A DNA stretch of 64,000 nt from assembly GCF_910592395.1 (NCBI RefSeq), contig NC_088320.1, positions 2,976,001-3,040,000 of the forward strand, in the 5' to 3' direction. Positions 33,174-45,158 of this stretch are shown piece by piece. This DNA is from Lineus longissimus. Lineage: Eukaryota; Nemertea; Pilidiophora; Heteronemertea; Lineidae. Position 1 is the first letter of the stretch. Each line of letters begins with the position of its first letter. The notes beneath the pieces are model-generated. The model worked only from the letters and a program-made list of their open reading frames with translations, had not been told where the DNA came from and did not search any database. Position numbers and translations under genes: made by a program.

Positions 33174-35576
33174 ATGACGACGGCGGTTCATAAGCACAGT
33201 CCGTTAGGCATCATCCTAATAGTAGGAGCTGCCGTAGCCTTCTTCGTCACAGCTATCTTCAACGGGGCTGCCGGTTCCTTTGGTAAAAACATCGGTACGT
33301 AATGCAACACATCTTGATAATATATTCGTAATATTGTAACCTCTTTAAACACATTCGTATCAACAACATGGACCGAGCAACGGTAACATTTTCAACAAAA
33401 TGTCATACTATTCGCAAGACCCGGCGGAAGGTCAAAACTCCATCTTAAAACAATTCATTCTTCCATCGGCTCACCAAGGAGGATACCGCGGTGACGTCAC
33501 ATCACGTGATCCCGACCCATATTAGTGATCGCTATGGCCAATCAGATTCAGTCTACTGACAGCACCAGCACTGAACACATCTCCACGTCTCACTGTCTGG
33601 TGCGCTCCTGTACACAAAAACACCAATAGACATGAAATATTGCAATATCTAGTATGGATTCTTCCTGTGTAGAATAAAATTTACAGAGCAGATTAACTTC
33701 CACGAATAAAAAAGACGTTTCGCGTGGCCAAAGTGCGGAAATAATGGGAAATAATGTCTCCGCTAAAATACACTACGAAATACACTAGGCAATGCACTAC
33801 GCGATACACGGTAGAGATGCAGTTGAGTTTGTTATTGTTTTGACTTAGAAGCCCGCCCATATCATAATATATTCATGTATTCATGAAGTATGAACTCATT
33901 TCTGTCCCATACAACTCTAAGAACAGTCAATTTCTCCTTAAATCATCACCGAAACCGCGATATCCGCAGGAAGATTTCGTTCTAGTGTCCGAAAATGCAT
34001 GATCTTACAGGGGCGCTAACTCGACAAATAGAGGGGATCTATGGGGATCTATGCGAGTTTTAGGTATTACAGGTCTCGAACTTGTAAAATCTGTAAACAT
34101 GCCTCCAAATCCCATTATGATAATGAAGAGATTGCCCCATATCTGGGAGACTGTTTTGAAACCATCGCTAATTTTGGAAGATCGGTGCCGGCTATTTGGT
34201 TTAAAAAACCCTATTTTTCCCCATCAAAACAGCACTTTTCATTATTCAAATGATAGCTTATTGTCTGAAGACTTATTTCATAGCAGAAAAGTACTAATAA
34301 CTCTGATTTGATGCGAAAAATCTAACTTTTTTGATGACTTGATTTTCCCTTGGCCGTGGATCGAGTTTGTTTACAATATGCAGCGCCATCTTGGAAAAGC
34401 CGTGACGTCACCGCGGTATCCTCCTTGTCGGATCACTATGTGCTCGTGTGTGCGCAACACCATGTACTGGTATTGTGTGTGCATGGATGACAAATCGGCA
34501 ACTTTCTGAAATTGGGTTAGTCCGCACGCTAAGTCTTATAGAAATAGTTATTAACTCCATCTTTCAATGTGTAGCTACAACTGATACTCGAAGTTTTGCT
34601 AGATTGGTCAATTTGGGGAATTTTGGTCACAAAATGTTCCATCGACTGTAATCGCTGTAACTCTTTGCTGATAGTTTGTTTTTGTTCTTTTGTTACAGGT
34701 TTATTTTACAGCTCGACAGGGAACATCTCTTTCCTCTACGATACACAGATAACACCCGCAGGCTGGGTGTTCAGCATCTGGGGCTTCATCTACACATGGC
34801 AGGCACTGTACCTTGTCTACGGAATAACCACCATCTTCCGTAAATGTGAAGATGGTTACCTTTACCAAGCGCCGCCTGTCGTCCCAATCTACACCTACGG
34901 TGTCTACGTCATCAACATGATGATCAACCTCACCTGGATCTTCTGCTGGGATCGACAATGGATGATAGCTGGCCTCGTTATCATTGCGTTAATGGTGTTT
35001 TCTCTTCACGTGATGCTGTTTTGCTGCTACAGAGAATTCGACAAGGTTGCAATGGCGCTGATTAAATATGGGAAGAGCTACGAAGTTTGGTTGGTTAGGA
35101 TAATATGCCACAATGCATGGGCATTTTACTGCGGATGGATCAGCGTCGCTACGCTTCTGAACTTAACAATCGTAATGGCGTATCGCGGCAGAGTCTCGGT
35201 GCAGGACGCTTCCACTGTTTCCCTCAGTATCCTAACAGTTGAACTCCTTCTATATTTCTGCCTTGAAACTTTCGTATTCGACCGCTTCTTACGGTACCAG
35301 TTCAGTCAGTACATCCCAGTGCTTTTTGCCTTGATAGGCGGGCTAACGAAAAACTGGCAACCGAACAGTAGGAATTCTATTTTCACTGCAGTGTTGCTGG
35401 GTATCGCCGTTTGTCTGTCGATAGCTAAGCTCGTCATCATGATTGTGCGGCATAAGAGATCCCCATTACCAAACCAAAAGGTCTCGGACTCTAGTATGAA
35501 CGTCAAGGATGATGAAACGAAAACCATACCGGACACTCCACCTCCTGAGTATGACAACAAACTGCAAGATGTCTGA
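33174..35576 (+). CDS. TspO/MBR-related multi-pass membrane protein, paralogue 2
   Basis: Coding exons are 33174-33294 and 34699-35576, with a phase-1 intron in the same place as in gene 1. The product is 332 aa. It shares the N-terminal helix, the TspO-type signature TPAGWVFSIWGFIY (59-72) and about eight predicted helices with paralogue 1. The core is almost identical, but exon 1, the first 20 residues of exon 2 and the tail differ. The tail is longer and ends in a PPPEY stretch (PPxY at 322-325), a binding site for WW domains such as those of Nedd4-type ubiquitin ligases. By family knowledge this could control its turnover or trafficking. The intron is 1404 bases, of which about 960 are one inserted element. 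AATAAA is at 35913. Subcellular site and ligand are not predictable. Confidence 0.85.
33475..34427. mobile_element. 953-bp element with 26-bp terminal inverted repeats, in the gene 2 intron
   Basis: Perfect 26-base inverted ends lie at 33475-33500 and 34402-34427, starting CAAGGAGGATACCGCGG. The outer flanks are TCGGCTCAC (33466-33474) and TCGGATCAC (34428-34436), a 9-base duplication with one difference (or 8 bases, hAT-like). The inverted repeat contains GTGACGTCAC, a CRE-like palindrome. There is no transposase. Its removal leaves an intron of about 440 bases, closer to that of gene 1. Confidence 0.78.
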
Positions 35577-36279
35577 AACTCGACTGGGGCCTATTGAGAA
35601 GATATTTTGTGTTAGACAATGGACACAATAGACTTGGTTCACCTAAACAACCACTTTAAAAAGCGAGTCAGTTCTGTCAATGTAGATAGTCATTTATACG
35701 CGGAGCAACTTTTTTCATGTCGGAGATCAATAGGAGGGGATAAGGGATAAAACGATAATGTTATTAAGTCCCTTTCCTCACCAGGAATCAAGGTCCTAGA
35801 CCCAGTGATTCATAACTGGAGAGACCTAAGCCGTCGTAGTTTACGATCATGCAGAAAGTTTTATGATGTATTTTATTACGATGTTTTTTAAGAAGAAGTT
35901 TGTACAATTGTAAATAAAGATAACACATTTTTGAAAAAAGATTTCGGTCTCGTTCTCTAAATCCAAATTACACTGCGGGTATAGATTTCTGCAGTGGTTT
36001 TCACTGCATCAATGTCAAGTCAGCGGAACTTTTACTGACCCCCGCTTCAAATACTATCTCGCAGTCATGGAATCGGCTCGGATAGTATAGTGAGTAACGC
36101 ATGATACGGTGTCAGTATGACGTCAGAGTCTGAACTTACGGGAGAGTTATCGCAATACATGTAGTCGATCATATTTTTAAAGAGCGGGGCCATAGAGTGG
36201 CGTAGTTGTATCTTTTGTGCCTTCTGAAAAAAACAATTGAGAATTATCGAGTCCTACAAAAAAGGACAATTGGCTTGAT
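35577..36279. other. 3' ends of two converging genes
   Basis: It holds the 3' untranslated region of TspO-like gene 2 with AATAAA at 35913-35918. The complement of AATAAA (TTTATT near 35872) could serve the minus-strand gene that ends at 36280. Scattered similarity to the region after gene 1 (around 30200-30345) shows that the duplicated block extends past the stop codons. Confidence 0.5.
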
Positions 36280-37946
36280 CTAGTCGAAAACCAAAGCCCA
36301 TTGAGGCGTCACCACTGAATTAAACGCTATCCACAGACCAATTACGCCCGCTGTCCAACTCCCGTACGTCCAGGCAAGAACCATGTTAAGTCCACCGACC
36401 AGTAAAGGCACAGTCATCGACGCCACCAAAAGACCTCCATAGACGGCGAAGCTGATCACGAGTGCCAAGACACGAAAGTCAAAGCTAGGATTAGCTCTAT
36501 TACACCAGAGGGCTGAAACAAATAGGCTAGCAAATAACACGTTGCCATAAAAAGTGCATAGCAAGTTAAAAATGTTAATCGCTGACTGGTGAAACTTAAA
36601 AGTTACCGGTGTAACAGTTTCGGTTATGGACGATTCGTGGTGTTGTCATGCTCACTATGAAATGGTGTATGAAACTTGTTCGTACGACCGCAGTAGTGGT
36701 GGCTGAAAGGTCTGGTCAGATTCTGACCTTTCCTTCTCCAGAGGAGCTTGGTGGCCAGATTGACTGACACGGTTTTTTTTAATACTCACAATAGAATTCT
36801 TTTGGCCCACGTCGCCCAATCGTGGTATCTTCCAAATCAAAATAACCGCACTGCAACCAATCAGAGCACCGATTATATTGATGACATCATTGAAGGGATT
36901 TCGGCAGAGATAAGGGGGAAGGAGGAAGAGAGAAAACACCCAAATCGCTGGCTGGAATGTAAAATTGATCTGCGTCAAATTTGCTAGTCTTGTTGAAAAA
37001 GAGATTAACTTAATCAGACAGAACAGAATGGGTCTTCCAATAAAGATACTGCACTTTGTATCGCAAATATGACGAACTGCGATTTCAGTTTAGTTTCCTT
37101 TCCGACGTATCTCGGTTTCCATTTGGCAGAACTCTTTAACAGCTCGAGTTCTGATCTCCACCCAGCGGTCCAACAACATCTTGACAACCTTCTTCCACAG
37201 TTTCTCGCGCATGCCAGCCAGTTCCAGTAATCTTCAACAAAATGAAGAAGTAAACCTATTAGAAAGAAGAAGAAGGGTTCGGAACAGTGGCGAACTTTAG
37301 GCCATTACCTTATCGATGTAGAACTTCATATGTTGGTCATGAAAGCTCATCCCTGTCGCACCAAGACACGTCACGGTGAGGAAGACGAATGTGATTTTTA
37401 TAATGTCGCTTCGAAGGGACAGGACGGTTAAGATGAAGCTTAAGCATAAAAGGGAGATTACCTGAAATGCAAATGACAATATGATTTGATTAAATGGTTG
37501 TTCGTAATTGTATTCCTTTCATCTCCGTTTTGTAAATGGAGGTGATGTCTGTCAAGACCATGTCATTTCACTTGACTTGACGTTAAATAATTTTTAGTTT
37601 ATTCAATCTGACTTCGTGCTAAGATTTGCAGAATTGCTGTAACTGGTGCCGCTGCGCCAATACGTCTGACCGTCAAATCATCTTCTTTACTTAGTCGTAC
37701 GAGCAATCGGAGAAATTTAAAAAAAGTTGTCGATAAAGTACTTCGTCATTCGTAGCTCTTCGTACGGGTTGTGAAACATGCCGTATGTCCTAGATATTAC
37801 AAAAAGTCAAAACAAACACCTACCATAGACCTAAAGATCATCCTTAGAACATATCGTCTAGTTTTCAGTTTCCGTCTGACCTTTTTGACAACACTCTTTG
37901 CAAAGCGTTTCCCTGACGCTTTCACCTTCAAGATATTCTTGTGCAT
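36280..37946 (-). CDS. Unrecognised multi-pass membrane protein (four exons)
   Basis: I assembled this on the minus strand from exons 37946-37824, 37461-37309, 36951-36790 and 36585-36280. Every exon is a multiple of three, every intron is phase 0 and GT-AG (donors GTAGGT, GTAATG, GTGAGT), and the frame stays open to TAG at 36280. The product is 247 aa. Residues 1-41 are very basic (16 Lys/Arg). About six or seven hydrophobic segments follow: two in exon 2 (VISLLCLSFILTV and a second ending near MSFHDQHMKF), two in exon 3 (IWVFSLFLLPPYL and INIIGALIGCSAVILIW) and about three in exon 4, ending TPQWALVFD. I do not recognise the family. It converges on TspO-like gene 2, and its YGSWTAGVIGLWIAFN stretch is not clearly TspO. 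The acceptor of exon 4 (36586) has an alternative at 36547. Confidence 0.55.
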
Positions 37947-40900
37947 TTTAGATGTGAGGAGATCTCAATGAAGGGAAAGCTACAGTCTTTGCTGGATATG
38001 AAACCCCTCTATTCAGCAGGGCTGTGTGTGTTGTAAGGCCTGTTTCCGGCAGTCTTTTAGCAGCTTGTGATGAAAGCGAATAGATATGATTTCGGAGATT
38101 TCATTCATTTCAGTCTATGTTAGAGATCCGCCGCGATTTCAAGAAATTGTTCGGTCGAGAATCAAGTTTTTAATTTTACCTGGCATTGCAACAGATCTTA
38201 TTTGTCAGTGACGTTTTATCCAGAATATTAGAATGATGATTGAGGATACACATTACCAGCTCATCAACGCATGTAAAATCCAAGACAGTCACGAATGCTT
38301 TTCCTGGTTCAGACCGTTCACCAGGCTGATTCGGCATGGCGTGCACATCAGAGGGGAAACTAGACCATTATTAATTGATCAATACTCGGACCATCTACAG
38401 ACAACATTCATATGAAAATGTGTCATCTTCTGTTGACTTGAGGACTCGGTTTACACAGCGATCTCGGCCAAATCACCTAGATATAAAACAATTCGCATTC
38501 TACAAATAAAGTTTCTGCACATGCTTTAGCTGCTTGCGGCGATCTTTGTAATGATAGATCCGAGCCATCAGCAGATGTGTGTGGCGCGAGGCTTTTCAAG
38601 AAAAATGGCATTTAGTTTGAATATGATTGTCGTATTCCTGCGTATTCGCTTATTCAGTATGAATGACGCGACTTGAGATATGTGTGACCGGACTGAGCGT
38701 ACATCGCTATCGCAGTGCGTACGCCTCCCTCGCTCAGCAACCAGCGAAACCCTCCTGGTGTGTAGCCAGCCTTCTATTGATCGGCTGCGTGGATTAAGCG
38801 ACTGACGCAGCACCGCCGCGCCAATTCGCTTAGATTCTCCGTCTAGCTAGTATTAGCCAGATACTGGCCTTGTACACAGGAATATGCCGTTGCCTTGGAA
38901 TGCTGTGGATTGTCTATAGCAAGGTAAGAGGCTTTTCTATCAGCTTAATTGATGGATTCTATGTTTTCGTAGGGTAAATGCAGCTATGTCCTATTTGTCA
39001 GATAACCAGGGTGAATCCATCTAAATCATTTAGTGCCCGAGACATTTTCTAAGTCCAGATGCTAATTCACATTTTCATGACTTACACACACATACTCTTA
39101 GAAATACAGATTTTTGAGCTTTTAAAAACAAACTTTAATGGGTTTTTGGCCGACACAGATACATGTTTACACTCGCAAAGCTTTTCAGTGGTATGATAAT
39201 GCCTTCGAGGTTTTTAGAATCTCCAAGACTATTTGATGTTTTCAATTTACCTAAAAACCTCTATGGGGTGCATTTCTGTTGGTTGATAAGCTCAAGAACC
39301 TTTTCTTCTAAGAGACAGTGTATATTTTTTTCAAGAGCAGTTATTACAGTTTCAATCAGAATAGGGTATCTTTGTTCTGTGCGTAGACTACGTCTCGTGA
39401 CGACTGCAGACCTTCACTGGCAGGACAACGACATCTTCTAGTAAATGTAGGTCGAGGTTATATCTATAAAGGTGTCATTCCTGACAACATTCGAACAGTG
39501 GCGACGCATTCAGTGGTGATCTTATTGGAATTGATAGAGGTGTGATCCGAGAAGACGAACGAGAGCGAGATGGTATTTTGACGACGAATATCGCGTTGCC
39601 TGTCGTTAGAAATGCTATGAAACCGATTGTCTTGAAAGTCTGGCATGCTTAGAAACGATACTACAATACAGTCATCTTGACGAATGTATCCTCGTTCTCA
39701 TTTTCGTCAACGGATCAAAATCTGAACCTTTCTATTATAATCTGAGACAAACACATGTAACCCTCACCCAGCATTTATACACGCATTGTCTCTCAGACTC
39801 CCCCACAGCTTATGGTCGACTATACAGTCGTGATCAGGTCGCCGAGCGACGGAATTATTATTTTAGGAATCTTATTCTGTTATGGTTGCATGTGTTCACA
39901 AGCGTTACTCTCGGCAACGTGAATTGGTTTGTGTGAGATTTGAGTGGTAAGAGATTATTCTTGGAACACCTTTTGCTGAAAAACGGTGAACCAACAGAAG
40001 GCTAAGCGTTTGCAGGGTTTCTGGTACTACATGTATTAGCCAATACTGAACTGGCATTCGCAGAGTTCAGTGTGGTTTTCATTTTGCAATGCTAGTGTTC
40101 TTTCTTTCAAAACACATATGATTCCTTCTTTTCGTCGGCATCAGTGCCAGAATTCTGGTCATCAAATTTGAAAGATTAGAGCAAATTTTAAATTTCGCCC
40201 CACTTGCTTAGTATAATCAACGACTGAGTAAATAAATCCATACTATATACATGTATATACACATATTTTAGCGCTGGCATACGTATGAAAATTCAATTCA
40301 ATTCAATTCAAATTTTCTGATGTATACCACACCATCACATGACCGAGTTCAAAGTGAGTATATAACCATGCCACCATGACAAAACAACAATGGTATCATT
40401 AATTGAGAACAATGGGTCAGTTAGTTAATTGCAACATGGGTCACACCACGGGAGCAATCTAAACTTGAGAAGCCAATATAGTCGTAGTGTTACCCTTATA
40501 TAAGTATTTACTCAACAGTTACCTGGGCACTATTGTATGTTCCGCGCTGTTTGTTTGAATCTGAGCCTGAGAATTCTGATGGCACCTCTAGAAAATCCCG
40601 GATACAAATATAATAAATTTTAAGTGGATCATACCGTTCCGGGTAATGCGATATTGTTGATTCATTGAAGCCTGGTTTGTTGGTTCAAAGTTTGAAAAAT
40701 TGTAATTGTACACTGAATTAGATATTTTTCAATGATGAAAATGCACATGGCAAATTCAACATAGCTGTACTCTTATCACGTTAGGATGTACTGTCGAACT
40801 ACTGTAACATGGCCATATTTATTTGTATATGTTTCGCAAGCCTTACAACGACCAACGAATGACGGAGTACTCAAAGACTATAGCGTTCTGCTTGTCATTG

Positions 40901-43900
40901 GCGTCCAGGCTCAGCCTTTCCCATCAAAACACAAACTCCATCCGCTCCCCGGTCATCTTTTATTGAATAATGATGGGTTTTATCAGGTGTGCTGGGATTA
41001 TGCTGATGAATACCTTGTAACTTACATGTAGTTTATTATGACACACCCAAGTTTATCAGACTAGTAGAAGTAAAACTGATATGGTATCCAGGTTTACTCC
41101 TAGTACACCCAAGTTTATCATCCATTCTCTAAAATAAACATAAAGCATGCTTTCGAATTGGAATAACTGCAGTTAGATTAGCTGATAAAATTGGTCGTTT
41201 TCCTCGGGTTTTTCTATATCTTGAAGACCTAGAAACTGGCTAATGAGACATGTGCCTGCCATGTTTTTCAGTAGTGGCGGTGATGTCGAATGACAATCCA
41301 GTATACATGTCTCGTATCTTGGCCTTTCGCCCAAGGAGGGTACCGGTCGTGGGTAACGGCGGAAAATGCGTCCATGAAGAGTCTGTAAGCACATGCCACG
41401 TCGCTCGTAGCCCGCCGCCATTGGAGAGTGTGTATTCGCTTGACATGTATGCAAATGCATGTTGGGATTCGCTGGCGCTCCGACTTTCAACTGATAAGAA
41501 TAGAGTTGAAAACCACATTCGAAGCCATCGATACGTAAGCATGTTGAAGTATTTCAAGTTTTTATATTACTACCACACATTACGATATTTTCATCATGAC
41601 AACACCAGCCAACAATATATTGTGAATAGTTAATTATCTACAATTCATTGATCAATTGAAGTCTATACTCGGGTACAATGGTGAATGAGCCCTCACAATA
41701 CACGGTATCTAAACGTGGAGGCTGAAAACTATTTATGGCTAATGAATATCAAAACTAGATCCTATCCAATATTCATAGAAGCTGCGGATGATGAAATGAA
41801 AAGTATGGATGACGCATCTTATCCACAGATCAAGACTCAGTCTGTTATTGACAATCGGTTGTCGATTTACATAGCTATTTTGTGTGTTCATTTATACATG
41901 TTCTCGGTGGCATGGATTTGATCAAGATTTGACCTATCCTAACATGTATATTCAACGTTTCCTCCTTCGCATGGAAAAAAGAAATTACTGAAATCCTTAT
42001 ATTGAGAAGATTAGATTGAGAAACTTGCCCAAGAACTACATTTAGATGCCCTAGTGAGTAGATTAAGAACTAAACCTAGTGAGTATTACACATAGCTCAA
42101 AATGAGTAGATTATAAGAACTATACCCCTTCTATTGCGTAGAATATGTACTAACAAATGTCACCTTGGCCGACAGACGTAACTTGACCCCATCAACAAAT
42201 GTTTAGCGATGTTCTAGATTGCTTCAATGTAGGATTTAAGATAAAAACGATTTTGTTTATCCAGCAATCTATATCGGGTAATGTATCAGTTTACTAAACA
42301 ATATTGGCGAATTGATAACAGGTACCACTTCTTTAAAGTGCCGGCGGAAAATCGATTCACGGTGTCATACCTTTTTGAAACATAAACGGATATATTGACC
42401 AGATATCATATGAAACACACCATTTTTGTTCAGCCTCAACATACGGCCTTTGTTGCCTGTTTGTTGCTAAGAATCTGGACAGATGATGTTGCTGACACTA
42501 AATCTGAAAGGAGAGATCGATTATTGGGTAAAGGATGAAAGAGACAGTACAAGGAAACCGCATACAACTGCTAGCGCCACAATATATGTATGTGACGGAA
42601 CGTTTAGATGCAGTCGCCAGGCAAATCATCAATGACAAGTGACTAGTGTCGTCAATAGAGAGGTGGACCTTAATAGAGAGGTGTCCGCTAAGGAAGGTTC
42701 CACTGTATATCTGTGTTGGTGCCGTCAGAAACTTGCATTAAAACACCGATTTCTGAAAATTGTCAAGTGCGGATTTTAATTATTTAAGCAAAAAGTTCAG
42801 TTGAATGTCTATTTAGAGTACCCTTAATAGAACATCATATTATTTACGCCTACTTGTAAGTGTGTTTGCCTAACGATCCCAAAGTATAGAGCAGTAGTAG
42901 TTAGACCACGGGCGCTGATTAGTTCGCGTTTGCCATTTCAGTTTCACTGAGTGGGCTTTTCATCTCGTTCAGTTCAACTTAGTTGTTTTCAAGTGCAAAT
43001 AATTAAGATACAATGTATTTCGTGCTTTTGAGATTTTCCATGCTAGGTATTTTCTATGATATAGATCTATCGACTAACCCGAGAGCAGACGTAAAAGTAA
43101 ACTCAGCCCAAAGTTTTTATATTCCTACCCTATTGTTAGCTGAATATTTAGGGGTTTCTTCTAGAGAGGCATATATAGTACATGTATCGTAGCACGATAC
43201 TGTGAATCGCAAAATTTCGAAAATAATTGAACTTTTGACGATTTTTGTTTTGGCGGATTACGATTTTTTTCGGTTATCCAACAAAACACTCGCATCGTTT
43301 TACGATATTTGTCGATTTGGGAGTTTCAGTTATTCGCGACATCCGTAAAATAACAAAAACGTCAACGCGATTTTGCCCACTATGCGGTAGCAGCCTTTTT
43401 TGCTGCAAGGCATAGACGACAATAGATTATGATCGCATAATAGAATCTATTGTTGGTACCTACAACTAATTGAAATATCCATGTCACACCTGAAAGTGGT
43501 GACAATATGGTCCTATTCTTTTTATAATCCTTGTCGACAATGGTTGACACTTATCAGGGTGCTTAGCAGGACACTGTGCGAAGTAAAACATGTGCTAGTA
43601 ATGTAATGCAACAATACATTATTAATCACTGCAGCACCAAACCATATCATAAAAAGATGTTACCCCGGTTACCAAGTTGCCACTAAGCCATTAGCTTGAT
43701 TATCAACCTACAGCTAATTTAACAGTTCAGTGACATACTTGTCAATATTTCATTGCCATAGCAAATAATCCTTTTATTCCCCTTCCGTGTGAATGGCTCG
43801 AATGATCCAATGGGTGGAGTATAGCAGTATACGCTGCTAACCCCCTCAGGCCGGATGGCAGCAGCCATTGCTTGTTGTCAAGTATGGGACAGGCATTGCC

Positions 43901-44978
43901 CCGGTCAACTTAAGGGTAAACTTTAAGGGGCAGAGGTAAAACTTAGTAGGCCAGGACAGAGGATAAAAACCAACATCACCACCTTATAACGAAATATTCA
44001 CGAAGTCATTCCCACACTCTTCATTGAAGTGAACCAGGCCTACCGTTGTTATAACACAAAGGCTGAACCCTCCAAACTCCTGCATTGGTTACCTTGCATT
44101 ATGAAATAAAGATAAATAGCATATATCATTTTCTTTCTTCTTTTGTGATCTAGCTTTCGCCGATAGGGTTATTTTCCTGGCTTTATGCCGTTCTCTCTCG
44201 TCAAACCTGTAATTCGATCAACTAATCATAGTGATATCGCCTTGATGTTTGCAGATCAGAAACGATGATCAATATATCTCACATTCCAGCATCGATACGA
44301 CAGCGCGCGAGTTCGGCAGCCAATAGTGCTTTTGATTAGTTGGATGACTACGTGCCCAGCGACCTGTTGCATCAATTCAAGAAGGGGTCGGTAATAAATT
44401 TCGGCCCTTGGCCCTTGGCCCTTGGCCCCACTTTGGGGAGTAATGACAACAGACAGAGAGAGGCAACGCTAGGACTATTGAAAACATAGAATGCAAACGG
44501 ATATTTAACAGTTTTTTTATATCGACCACATTCATCCTGTAGCATGTTCATTTTCCGGCAGTTCCTTATTTAACCTGTAACTCAATCTTATAATCACTCT
44601 ATACCCATTGATCTAGACGAATCATACCAGGAAATCAATGAAGCATTATCGATCTCGTTGCAAATTGACAGTTAACTCCAGTCAAACACTAAAATGTGCC
44701 ATTCACTAACTTCACATACTAGTTTGAATCACGTATTTCGAATTTCGAATTTTCCTGCAGGGTGTGTGATGCCAGTAGGGGTTTGACCAATTCCTGAAAA
44801 ATGCGTCGTTCAATTTGGCGCTATGTAGGCCTATAGCTATTTGGAGTAGTTCTTTGATACTTCGGAGATTTGCCTACAAAATCGTTGATATCCGCCGAAA
44901 AGGAGGGGGACCCCTCACTTCGCCACTGCTGTACGCTTTTTCACAGGGTAAATGAAGGAGAGGCCGATTAAATGAGAA
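37947..44978. other. Gene-poor interval
   Basis: I see no supported exon. Open frames at 40786-41031 and 41250-41633 have no domain or convincing splice borders. A short AATTC run lies near 40293. The interval 38700-38830 is CpG-richer than its surroundings and could hold a promoter of the minus-strand gene, but this is weak. A (GGCCCTT)n run is at 44402-44427. Confidence 0.4.
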
Positions 44979-44982
44979 CCGG

Positions 44983-45154
44983 TGTAACATATGTGGTTGT
45001 TTCCCATGTGTCAGTGTTTCCAAACAATATGCAGCTAGAGAGACCTCGACTTTTCAATAGGGGGGATACACAGAAAAACTTGTCAATCTATTTTTGAGCA
45101 TTCCCAAACAATGAGGGGAAACACTCAAAAACAGAAACACTCAAAAACATTACA
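44983..45154 (+). mobile_element. 172-bp MITE, family A copy 3, flanked by CCGG
   Basis: It is almost identical to 20469-20640, in the same orientation, with CCGG at 44979-44982 and 45155-45158. The few differences (for example ATATGTGG for ATCTGTGG) suggest recent activity of the family. Confidence 0.85.
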
Positions 45155-45158
45155 CCGG

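Noticed and set aside
34701-34958. Minus-strand frames over TspO-like exons (also 29374-29574 and 35306-35560)
   Set aside because: They occur at equivalent places in both paralogues only because the plus-strand coding sequence is duplicated.
41250-41633. 127-codon open frame with overlapping minus-strand frames
   Set aside because: Three overlapping frames are open in the same place, which suggests a region poor in stop triplets; no family or conserved motif is recognisable.
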